Made by a program: the position numbers and the translations under genes | Notes under the pieces: generated by a model | What the model was told of the DNA's origin: nothing | The model's input: the letters and a program-made list of their open reading frames with translations, nothing else | Databases searched by the model: none | Origin: Desulfovibrio sp. UBA2564 | GTDB taxonomy: Bacteria > Desulfobacterota > Desulfovibrionia > Desulfovibrionales > Desulfovibrionaceae | NCBI GenBank assembly: GCA_002340305.1 | Contig: DDLU01000123.1 | Coordinates: forward strand, 1-14,692 | Direction of reading: 5' to 3' | DNA: 14,692 nt | In this document: one piece after another, positions 8,127-14,335 of the stretch | Layout of the letters: the number at the start of each line of letters is the position of its first letter | Numbering within the stretch: position 1 is the first letter of the stretch

Positions 8127-9284
8127 TTATGCGTTTCTTATGGCTTCAGCTATCATTTCCTGTTGTTCTTTTTCAAGGTAAGGATGCATGGGAATAGCGA
8201 AAATACGGCTTGCAGCATCTTCACTTACCGGGCAGTCACCCATTTTGTATCCGAGTTCCTTAAATGCTGTCTGCAAATGCATAGGGATCGGATAATAGAT
8301 GGGAGAAGGAATGCCTTTTTCGCCTAAAGCAGCCTGAATGCGGTCGCGGTGTTCGCTGTCTTTTGCAAGCGGGCAGTACTGAGCCCATACAGAGCGGTAA
8401 CCTTCAGGAACGCTGGGGACAGTCAATCCTTCAACATCAGCGAGGAGCTCTGCATAGGTGTCGGCAACCTTGTCGCGCAGGTCTACTTCTTCAGGGAAAA
8501 TATCGAATTTGGCCTGTAGTACTGCAGCCTGTAATGTGTCGAGACGACCGGTAATACCCAGACGGATATTATCGTATTTGTCCGGTCCCTGACCGTGAAC
8601 GCGGTGGGAGCGCAGACGTTCAATCAGTTCGTCGTCATCGGTGAAGCACATACCGCCGTCACCGTAGCAGCCCAGGGGCTTTGCAGGGAAGAAGGAGGTG
8701 CAGGTGATGTCGCCAAGGGAGCAGGCACGTTTACCTTTGTATTCTCCACCGAAGCTCTGTGCTGCATCTTCAATGATGAACAGATCATGTTTGTCAGCGA
8801 TGGTTTTGATTGCGTCATAATCGGCAGGCAGGCCGAAAATATCTACAGGCATAATGCCTTTGGGGGTCAGGCCTTCAACGTCGGGCAGGACCATTCCATT
8901 GTCTGCACCCTTCATGGCTTCGATTGTCTTTTCGAGTTTTTCAGGATCGATATTGAAAGTGACCGGATCAATGTCAACAAATACGGGAGTTGCACCGGTG
9001 AGTGCAATAGTTTCTGCTGTGGCAAAGAAAGTGAATGGGGTGGTGAAAACAGCATCGCCGGGTTTTACGTCCAGAGACATGAGGGCGAGGGTCAGGGCAT
9101 CGGTTCCGGATGCGCAGCCCAGAGCGTGTTTGGTGCCGCAGTATTCAGCAAGGCGTTCTTCAAGTGCTTTGATTTCAGGACCCATGATGTATGCACCGTG
9201 GTCAAGTACGGTATCCATGTTTTCACGGACCTGTTTTTCAATGCGGGAAAATTGTTTTTTAAGGTCGATAAAAGGTATACCCAT
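8127..9284 (-). CDS. wbpE: WbpE-like PLP-dependent UDP-3-keto-GlcNAcA aminotransferase
   Basis: A 385-residue DegT/DnrJ/EryC1/StrS aminotransferase. It is assigned to the 3-amination step between the WbpB and WbpD reactions because the next gene, 13 bases on, encodes those two enzymes as a fusion. Sequence landmarks: N-terminal IPFIDLKKQ, CASGTDAL (57-64) for the PLP phosphate, IEDAAQSFG (171-179) with D173 for the PLP nitrogen, and SFFPAKPLGCYGDGG with the PLP lysine at K202, a segment close to WbpE/WlbC. About 17 additional residues around 122-143 lengthen a loop before the PVDIFG strand compared with typical family members. The ATG at 9284 has a GGAGAA ribosome site about 8 bases upstream and lies 39 bases after the regulator gene, so it is very likely co-transcribed with it. 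A homologous enzyme for another keto sugar cannot be excluded. Confidence 0.92.
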   Translation of the reverse strand: MGIPFIDLKKQFSRIEKQVRENMDTVLDHGAYIMGPEIKALEERLAEYCGTKHALGCASGTDALTLALMSLDVKPGDAVFTTPFTFFATAETIALTGATPVFVDIDPVTFNIDPEKLEKTIEAMKGADNGMVLPDVEGLTPKGIMPVDIFGLPADYDAIKTIADKHDLFIIEDAAQSFGGEYKGKRACSLGDITCTSFFPAKPLGCYGDGGMCFTDDDELIERLRSHRVHGQGPDKYDNIRLGITGRLDTLQAAVLQAKFDIFPEEVDLRDKVADTYAELLADVEGLTVPSVPEGYRSVWAQYCPLAKDSEHRDRIQAALGEKGIPSPIYYPIPMHLQTAFKELGYKMGDCPVSEDAASRIFAIPMHPYLEKEQQEMIAEAIRNA

Positions 9285-9323
9285 GAGATAAGTTCTCCAT
9301 TTTTTTATGCGTTATTATGTTGC

Positions 9324-9851
9324 CTAGACGACTTTCCAGTTGGGTCGTCTTAAATAAATTTCACTCGTGTTATCAAACTCTTCGGTATTTAAGACCATAA
9401 GTCTGATTTTACGTTTGATGGCATCTTCTGCTTTAGTGCAGAGATCCCCGATACGTTCGGAATTTGTTTCATCGCCGATAATCAGGACATCGATAATGCC
9501 GGAATCTATCCCCTTGGCATAATCATCCAGAATATAAACAGAATCCACATCACCTATTGTAGCAAGGATGTATTCAAGAATCTGGTCGATTCCAATGTAT
9601 TTACGGACAATAGAACTGATTTCGGGAAAAAAGGGATGGGAGGAATTGGCGTTGTAGAAAATGTAGCGCCCTTCCTTTTTTTTGTTCAGGTATCCTGCCT
9701 CACTCAAACCATCCAGTTCTTCTTTCATGGCATTGGGTGAAACATCAAATTCTGACGCTAATTCCCTTAGATATGATGATACGTCAGGGTTGAGAAACAG
9801 CTTTAGCAGCAGCTTTATTCTGGTTTTGGATGTGAATAATTCTTTCAGCAT
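9324..9851 (-). CDS. Winged-helix DNA-binding protein with degenerate nucleotidyltransferase-like domain
   Basis: A 175-residue probable transcription regulator. Residues 1-75 read as an ArsR/MarR-like winged helix: a helix from SKTRIKLLLKLFL, then YLRELASEFDVSPNAMKEELDGLSEAGYL as helix-turn-helix, then a basic wing (KKKEGRYIFY). Residues about 90-160 resemble a minimal nucleotidyltransferase fold, with VYILDDYAKG (105-114) followed by IIDVLIIGD (119-127). The catalytic Gly-Ser of this superfamily is replaced by D109-D110, and the first Asp of the DxD metal pair by I119, so transfer activity is unlikely; the domain may sense a nucleotide or sugar nucleotide. From memory, similar uncharacterised proteins occur in polysaccharide loci of other bacteria. 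It is the first gene after a 103-base gap holding a promoter and an inverted repeat, and precedes wbpE, so autoregulation of the downstream operon is a reasonable inference. There is no signal peptide or membrane segment. Confidence 0.82.
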   Translation of the reverse strand: MLKELFTSKTRIKLLLKLFLNPDVSSYLRELASEFDVSPNAMKEELDGLSEAGYLNKKKEGRYIFYNANSSHPFFPEISSIVRKYIGIDQILEYILATIGDVDSVYILDDYAKGIDSGIIDVLIIGDETNSERIGDLCTKAEDAIKRKIRLMVLNTEEFDNTSEIYLRRPNWKVV

Positions 9852-9857
9852 GATGTG

Positions 9858-9884
9858 AGTTTGTTAGGTTATTCTGAACAAACT
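9858..9884. repeat. 8+8 base inverted repeat overlapping the regulator promoter (candidate operator)
   Basis: AGTTTGTT (9858-9865) and AACAAACT (9877-9884) are perfect reverse complements separated by 11 bases, so their centres are 19 bases apart, about two DNA turns. One arm covers most of the -10 box and the other touches the -35 box of the proposed promoter. This is the geometry expected for a dimeric winged-helix repressor. A transcript hairpin is unlikely to be the function, since the repeat lies mostly upstream of the predicted start. Confidence 0.45.
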
Positions 9885-9889
9885 GTCAA
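9861..9889 (-). promoter_or_regulatory. Probable sigma-70 promoter of the regulator-led operon
   Basis: On the minus strand a perfect -35 hexamer TTGACA (9884-9889) is separated by 17 bases from TAACAA (9861-9866), a weak -10 box with three of six consensus positions. Transcription would start about 2-4 bases before the ATG at 9851, leaving almost no leader; no ribosome site is visible in those bases, so the regulator may be translated from a leaderless or very short leader message. A different -10 cannot be excluded. Confidence 0.45.
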
Positions 9890-9954
9890 TCAAGGATGTG
9901 TGACATTCGAATAATTAAGGTGCAGCACAGGGGGGAGGATATTTTCTGTGGAGG

Positions 9955-11826
9955 TTAACCTTTCTCATCAAATTCCGGCACAACAGTATGCAGCATGGCC
10001 CTTACACCGTCTGCATGGAATTTGTCTGCGGCACTTTTCATTTCATTCAGCTGGCCTTTGAATCTGGCGCAATAGGTCTCGATGTCGTTTTCTTCGCCTT
10101 TAAGGACCATTATTTTGTCGTGCTCGGTGCGGACTATGCCTTCACCCTCGGTGATTAGTTCTTCGTAAAGTTTTTCGCCTTCGCGTAGCCCGGTAAAAAT
10201 GATTTCAATGTCTTTATCCGGTTCTTTACCGGAGAGTCTGATCAGGTCGCGGGCCATATCTGCAATTTTTACGGGTTCACCCATTTCAAGAATAAAAATT
10301 TCACCACCATCGGCCATTACCCCGGCCTGCAAGATGAGCTGGGCTGCTTCAGAAATGGACATGAAATAGCGGGTCACATCTTTATGGGTAACAGTGACCG
10401 GACCTCCCTTTTCGATTTGACGGCGGAAAAGGGGCACTACAGAGCCGGAAGAGCCGACCACATTACCGAAGCGCACCGCCATGAAGGTTGTCCCGGATTT
10501 GTGGAAGAGACGCATGAGCAGTTCGGTTACACGTTTAGAAGCCCCCATAATGTTTGTGGGGCGTACGGCTTTATCCGTGGAGACAATTACAAAGCGTGTT
10601 ACGCCGTGCCTGTCCGCAGCGGTCATGACGTTCTTGGTGCCACAGATGTTGTTGTGCACCGCCTGCCACGGGTTGCGTTCCATCATGGGCACGTGCTTGT
10701 ATGCTGCGGCGTGAAATACGGTATGCGGTTTATATTTGGCGAAGGTTTCGTCCATAAGTTGTTCGTCTTGGACTGAGCCTAGTACGGTCACATAGTCGTG
10801 AAATTTGAGCTCGTGGTGTAATTCCATTTGAATGCCGTAAAGGTTGGCTTCACTGGCATCCACAAGGATAAGTTTTGCCGGATTGAAGCGAATAACCTGA
10901 CGGACCAGTTCGGAGCCGATAGAGCCGCCGCAGCCGGTGACCAGTACTGTTTTGCCGGACAGGTAATCGCTGATGGCAGTGTTATCAAGCTGCACAGGGG
11001 CACGGCCGAGTAAATCCTGATAGCTTACGTCGCGCAGGGCTTTAATGCCGACCTTGCCGTTGATGATCTCATCCATTCCGGGCAAAATTTTGTAAGGTAG
11101 TCCTGTTTCTTTACAAGCGTCAATTATCGCACGCATCTGCTCACCGGAAGCTTCGGCAACGGCAATGAGGATTTCATTTACGCATTTGTTTTCGACAAGT
11201 TTCTGCAAATCAGAGAGTGGGCCAAGTACGGGAACACCGTGAATAGTTCTGCCTCGTTTGCTTTTATCATTATCCAGAAAGCCGATGGGCAGATATTGGA
11301 GCTGTCCGCTACTTCTGATTTCCCGGACGACTTTTTCTCCAGCCCGCCCGGCCCCGATAATCAGAACTTTGTTACCGCCGGCAGGGCAGGATTCAGGTGA
11401 GAGCTGGATTGAATTGCCGTCTTTGAAAGCGTAAAAAGAACGGATTAGTATCCTCATGCCGCCGCACATAAATACGGTCAACATCCAGTCGATGATGAAA
11501 ACTCCACGTGAGAATCCACCGAAGCCGAATTTATAGAGGACTACGGTGACAAGAATGAGTGACTGCAAAAAGGTGGCTTCGAGAATGTGCCAGAGGTCGC
11601 GCAGGCTGGTATAGCGCCACATGCCACGGTAAAGGCCCAATCCCAGAAAAACTGAAAACTTGATGACAATAGTGTATTTCAGTAATTCAAGGCACTGGTT
11701 AGAGGCATATCCGGGCAGGCTGAAATCAAAGCGAAACAGGTAGGCTGCATAAAAGGCGGCCATAAAAATTATCAGGTCCAAGATGACCATGAGATAAAAA
11801 TTAATATTGCGCAGGTTGTGGATCAT
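9955..11826 (-). CDS. pglF: Membrane UDP-GlcNAc 4,6-dehydratase (retaining), PglF/WbpM type
   Basis: A 623-residue polysaccharide-synthesis dehydratase that converts UDP-GlcNAc to the 4-keto-6-deoxy sugar at the inner membrane, first step to UDP-diNAcBac. About four hydrophobic segments lie near residues 11-31, 51-66, 83-102 and 108-126. A first Rossmann-like domain has GAGRAGEK at 158-165. The catalytic SDR domain has TGCGGSIG at 297-304, the STDKA motif at 416-420, and M427 and K431 (NIMGASK). Met at the position where soluble PseB enzymes have Tyr is the mark of the long PglF/WbpM class, which retains C5 configuration. The ATG at 11826 lies 3 bases after the pglE stop. The gene ends at 9955, followed by 103 bases without a gene and without a clear intrinsic terminator, so read-through into the regulator operon is possible. 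The pglE-pglF pairing argues for diNAcBac, though WbpM-like routes to QuiNAc or FucNAc share this enzyme. Confidence 0.93.
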   Translation of the reverse strand: MIHNLRNINFYLMVILDLIIFMAAFYAAYLFRFDFSLPGYASNQCLELLKYTIVIKFSVFLGLGLYRGMWRYTSLRDLWHILEATFLQSLILVTVVLYKFGFGGFSRGVFIIDWMLTVFMCGGMRILIRSFYAFKDGNSIQLSPESCPAGGNKVLIIGAGRAGEKVVREIRSSGQLQYLPIGFLDNDKSKRGRTIHGVPVLGPLSDLQKLVENKCVNEILIAVAEASGEQMRAIIDACKETGLPYKILPGMDEIINGKVGIKALRDVSYQDLLGRAPVQLDNTAISDYLSGKTVLVTGCGGSIGSELVRQVIRFNPAKLILVDASEANLYGIQMELHHELKFHDYVTVLGSVQDEQLMDETFAKYKPHTVFHAAAYKHVPMMERNPWQAVHNNICGTKNVMTAADRHGVTRFVIVSTDKAVRPTNIMGASKRVTELLMRLFHKSGTTFMAVRFGNVVGSSGSVVPLFRRQIEKGGPVTVTHKDVTRYFMSISEAAQLILQAGVMADGGEIFILEMGEPVKIADMARDLIRLSGKEPDKDIEIIFTGLREGEKLYEELITEGEGIVRTEHDKIMVLKGEENDIETYCARFKGQLNEMKSAADKFHADGVRAMLHTVVPEFDEKG

Positions 11827-11829
11827 CTT

Positions 11830-12969
11830 TTATTTTCCGCACCTTTTAATCAAGTCTACAATTCTTTTCATTTCTCCTGTCGTCATGGCTGTGCCTGAGG
11901 GCAGGCAGATACCGCGTTCAAACAGGTCTTCGCTGATTTTGCCACCAAAAATAGTATTGCCTTTGAAAATAGGCTGCTGGTGCATTGGTTTCCAGACCGG
12001 TCTGGATTCGATATTTTCTTCTTCAAGGGTAACGCGAATTACATTCGGGCTGGAGCCAAATTTGTCCTTATCAACCAGCATAACTGTAAGCCAGCGGTTG
12101 CACTGGCCGTAATCAGCTTCAGGCATGAAAGAAATGCCGGGACAGGAACCTAATTTCTGCTCATAGTAATCAAAAATTTCTCTTTTACGCTTAACCCGGT
12201 CGGGAATAACCTCGGCTTGACCGCGTCCTACTGCTGCCACAACGTTGGACATGCGGTAGTTGTAGCCAATCTCTTTGTGTTCGTAATACGGTTCCGGCTC
12301 TTTGGCCTGCTGGGAAAGCCAGCGTGCGCGGGCGATTATTTCTTCATTGTCAGAGGCCAGAAGCCCACCGCCGGAAGTGGTGATTATTTTGTTGCCGTTA
12401 AAGGAATAGGCCGCCATGAGAGCACCTTTTCCCGCATGTCTGTTTTTATAGCGTGCGCCAACAGATTCTGCGGCATCCACTATGAGCGGAATTCCGTGCG
12501 GTTCTAAAATTTCAAGGATGCGGTCATAGTCTGCGCACTGACCGTAAAGATCAGTGGGGACGACTGCTTTGGGTTTGCGGCCGATGGAAATATAATGATC
12601 CACAGCTTCAGCCAGAAGTTCAGGGTCCATGTTCCATGATTTATAGTCACTGTCGATGAAAACAGGCTCTGCACCGAGAAAAGTTGCCGGGCTGACACTG
12701 CCGATAAAGGTCAGTGAAGATGCAATGACTATATCGCCCGGCTCAACGCCTACAATGCGTAGGGCAAGATGCAGGGCTGCTGTTCCGCTGGAGAGAGCTG
12801 CACAATGGGCAAAACCGGTAAGTTCAGAGAAATCCTGCTCAAATCCATTAACCATAGGTCCTAACGGGGCAATGAAATTGCTTTCAAAAGCTTGGCGGAC
12901 ATATTCCTGTTCATTACCGCCCATGTGGGGAGGGGAAAGATATATGCGTTTGTTCTGGTTTACGGACAC
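11830..12969 (-). CDS. pglE: PglE-like PLP-dependent UDP-4-keto-sugar aminotransferase
   Basis: A 379-residue DegT/DnrJ/EryC1/StrS aminotransferase that would place the amino group on C4 of the PglF product, giving the UDP-4-amino sugar that PglD acetylates. Landmarks are IYLSPPHMGG (9-18), SSGTAALHLAL (60-70) for PLP phosphate, the PLP-nitrogen Asp in VDAAESVGA (D165), and the PLP lysine K194 in SFNGNKIITTSGGG. RPVWKPMHQQPIF near the C-terminus is typical of PglE-like and related transaminases. The start is GTG at 12969, supported by AAAGGA at 12980-12985, 10 bases upstream; the next Met (residue 16) would cut into the conserved N-terminal segment. It follows pglD by 136 bases holding a possible internal promoter and directly precedes pglF. 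The neighbours on both sides make the diNAcBac role likely. Confidence 0.92.
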   Translation of the reverse strand: MSVNQNKRIYLSPPHMGGNEQEYVRQAFESNFIAPLGPMVNGFEQDFSELTGFAHCAALSSGTAALHLALRIVGVEPGDIVIASSLTFIGSVSPATFLGAEPVFIDSDYKSWNMDPELLAEAVDHYISIGRKPKAVVPTDLYGQCADYDRILEILEPHGIPLIVDAAESVGARYKNRHAGKGALMAAYSFNGNKIITTSGGGLLASDNEEIIARARWLSQQAKEPEPYYEHKEIGYNYRMSNVVAAVGRGQAEVIPDRVKRKREIFDYYEQKLGSCPGISFMPEADYGQCNRWLTVMLVDKDKFGSSPNVIRVTLEEENIESRPVWKPMHQQPIFKGNTIFGGKISEDLFERGICLPSGTAMTTGEMKRIVDLIKRCGK

Positions 12970-12979
12970 TTGCGGGATT

Positions 12980-12985
12980 TCCTTT
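12980..12985 (-). promoter_or_regulatory. Ribosome binding site selecting the GTG start of the PglE-like gene
   Basis: AAAGGA on the minus strand, 10 bases before GTG at 12969. No ATG lies near enough to compete, so this site supports the non-ATG start. Confidence 0.6.
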
Positions 12986-12988
12986 AAT

Positions 12989-13033
12989 GCTGAAAATTTT
13001 ATCTAACAACGGGTCTGATATTATATTTTCAGC
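12989..13033. repeat. 9+9 base inverted repeat in the pglD-pglE gap
   Basis: On the minus strand GCTGAAAAT (13033-13025) and ATTTTCAGC (12997-12989) are perfect reverse complements separated by 27 bases. The first arm ends on the first base of the TATAAT box, so the repeat could be an operator flanking an internal promoter, or a long-loop hairpin in a read-through transcript. Its AT richness makes a terminator role unlikely, and there is no T-run after it. Confidence 0.35.
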
Positions 13034-13048
13034 CTTAAGTACAGTTCT
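13020..13048 (-). promoter_or_regulatory. Possible internal promoter before pglE-pglF
   Basis: The 136-base gap between pglD and pglE contains a perfect TATAAT at 13020-13025 on the minus strand. The hexamer 17 bases upstream, AGAACT (13043-13048), matches the -35 consensus at only two positions, and no extended TGn element is present. The gap is the longest in the window and strongly AT-rich, which suits a promoter, but chance cannot be ruled out. Confidence 0.3.
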
Positions 13049-13105
13049 GGAGCAATTGTATGAAAGTAGCTGTAATGATTGTTTTAATATTCAAGAGTGC
13101 GTCAA

Positions 13106-13726
13106 CTATTTTTTAACGTGGGCAGGCACTCCCACAGCGGTGGCATGATCCGGGATATCCTGGATTGCTGTTGAGCCGCCGCCGAGTACGGCATTTTTAC
13201 CGATAATTGTCCGGGGCAATACTGTCGCGCCGATGCCGACCATGGCTTCTTCACCGACGATGACCCCGCCGCCTAATGTTGAACCGGGAGCTATATGAGC
13301 GTGCGGGCCGACTACGTTGTGGTGCTCAATGGTCGAGTTGGTGTTGATGATGGTGCCGTCTTTGATTACGGCTTGGGTATTGATCACCGCACCAGCCAGA
13401 ATCATGCATCCTTCTCCTATTTTTACGTCCGGTGCTATGATTGCCGCCGGATGGATGACAGTGAATAATTTTTCCCCGGCTGCGTTAAGCTCATTGAAAA
13501 TTCGTTTACGCAACTCATTGTTGCCCAATGCGATAACAATGCCGTCATGTTCGATTTTAGTGATTGCAGCATTGCCACCGGGAACCGGGATTCCCATAAC
13601 TTCAGTGCCGATTACCTTTGGGTTTTCATCAACAAAGGCTACTGGAGCCGCACCTTCTATTTGCAAGAGGGCATCAGCCACAACCTGTCCGTGGCCGCCT
13701 GCGCCCATGATAATAATCTTTTTCAT
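13106..13726 (-). CDS. pglD: PglD-like UDP-4-amino-sugar N-acetyltransferase
   Basis: A 206-residue left-handed beta-helix acetyltransferase that uses acetyl-CoA to acetylate the C4 amine, giving UDP-N,N'-diacetylbacillosamine. The N-terminal domain has the Rossmann-like UDP-sugar site GAGGHG at residues 8-13. Hexapeptide repeats run from about 95 to the C-terminus, with NSTIEHHNVVGPHAHIAPG (130-148) holding the likely catalytic base H135, and AVGVPAHVKK closing the protein. Length matches C. jejuni PglD. The open frame continues upstream to 14068, but that part lies inside pglC in another frame and is not acetyltransferase-like. I start at the ATG at 13726, which has GAGGG at 13735-13739 with 8-base spacing and lies one base after the pglC stop. 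Related NeuD-type enzymes acetylate other amino sugars, but the pglC and pglE neighbours favour PglD. Confidence 0.93.
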   Translation of the reverse strand: MKKIIIMGAGGHGQVVADALLQIEGAAPVAFVDENPKVIGTEVMGIPVPGGNAAITKIEHDGIVIALGNNELRKRIFNELNAAGEKLFTVIHPAAIIAPDVKIGEGCMILAGAVINTQAVIKDGTIINTNSTIEHHNVVGPHAHIAPGSTLGGGVIVGEEAMVGIGATVLPRTIIGKNAVLGGGSTAIQDIPDHATAVGVPAHVKK

Positions 13727-13727
13727 C

Positions 13728-14333
13728 TTATTTGCCCTCTTCGTTACCCATGAATTCCTGTGCCGTGGCCTGTCCCGGCTGGGAGATGCCTTCACGTTTG
13801 AAGACTCGGGCCACCGTGAGGTATAAAATTTTAATATCAAGCAGCAGGTTGTGGTTATCCACATACCAGACATCAAGCTTGAATTTGTCTGCCCATGAGA
13901 TGGCGTTGCGCCCGTTAACCTGTGCCCATCCGGTAATGCCGGGAAGTACGTCATGGCGGCGGGCCTGTTCCGGGCTGTAGCGATCAAGGTATTGCATGAG
14001 CAGCGGACGGGGACCGACCAGAGACATATCGCCGAAGATGACATTGACCAGTTCCGGCAGTTCATCAAGTGATGTAGAACGCAGGATTTTACCGAATCTG
14101 CTCAAGCGTTCGGAATCCGGGAGCAGATTCCCATGTTCATCCTTGGCATCGGACATGGTTTTGAACTTGATGATATTGAACGGCTTGCCGTGCAGCCCCG
14201 GCCTGCGCTGGATGAAGAAGATACCGCCGCCCATTTTTTTGTGGATGGCAATGGCAACGCCGACCAGTACAGGAAAGAAAATGATCAGGGCGGAAATGGA
14301 AATAGTAAGGTCAAAACATCTTTTAACGGTCAT
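13728..14333 (-). CDS. pglC: PglC-like phosphoglycosyl transferase (initiating sugar-phosphate transferase)
   Basis: A 201-residue monotopic phosphoglycosyl transferase that moves phospho-sugar, probably phospho-diNAcBac, from the UDP-sugar to undecaprenyl phosphate on the cytoplasmic face of the inner membrane, starting lipid-linked glycan assembly. One hydrophobic re-entrant segment is at residues 10-30, with a Pro at 21 that would bend it. FKTMSDAKDEHGNLL is at 57-71, the catalytic Asp-Glu pair is D90-E91 (SLDELPEL), then GDMSLVGPRPLL and PGITGWAQVNGRNAISW. Length and these segments match C. jejuni PglC closely, more than WcaJ/WbaP, which carry an extra N-terminal membrane domain. The ATG at 14333 is 2 bases after the upstream glycosyltransferase stop, and pglD follows at once. 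Substrate choice is inferred from the pglD-E-F genes beside it. Confidence 0.94.
   Translation of the reverse strand: MTVKRCFDLTISISALIIFFPVLVGVAIAIHKKMGGGIFFIQRRPGLHGKPFNIIKFKTMSDAKDEHGNLLPDSERLSRFGKILRSTSLDELPELVNVIFGDMSLVGPRPLLMQYLDRYSPEQARRHDVLPGITGWAQVNGRNAISWADKFKLDVWYVDNHNLLLDIKILYLTVARVFKREGISQPGQATAQEFMGNEEGK
13735..13739 (-). promoter_or_regulatory. Ribosome binding site deciding the pglD start
   Basis: GAGGG on the minus strand, 8 bases before ATG 13726 and inside the last codons of pglC. It identifies the short form of pglD as the real one, against a frame open for 114 further codons upstream. Confidence 0.6.
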
Positions 14334-14335
14334 GA

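Noticed and set aside
9916..9954. CACAG/CTGTG pair and a C-rich run after pglF, considered as an intrinsic terminator
   Set aside because: The stem is only five pairs with a long loop and there is no downstream T-run on the minus strand.
9953..9960. Perfect 8-base palindrome GGTTAACC at the pglF stop codon
   Set aside because: It is expected by chance at this scale, includes coding bases, and has no second copy nearby.
13003..13010. GTTGTTAG before pglE resembling TTTGTTAG in the regulator operator region
   Set aside because: Only seven bases match, there is no partner arm in the pglE gap, and AT-rich matches of this length are common.
13727..14068. A 114-codon upstream extension of the pglD frame, giving a 320-residue protein
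   Set aside because: The extra part lies wholly inside pglC in another frame, has no family resemblance, and a good ribosome site precedes the ATG at 13726.
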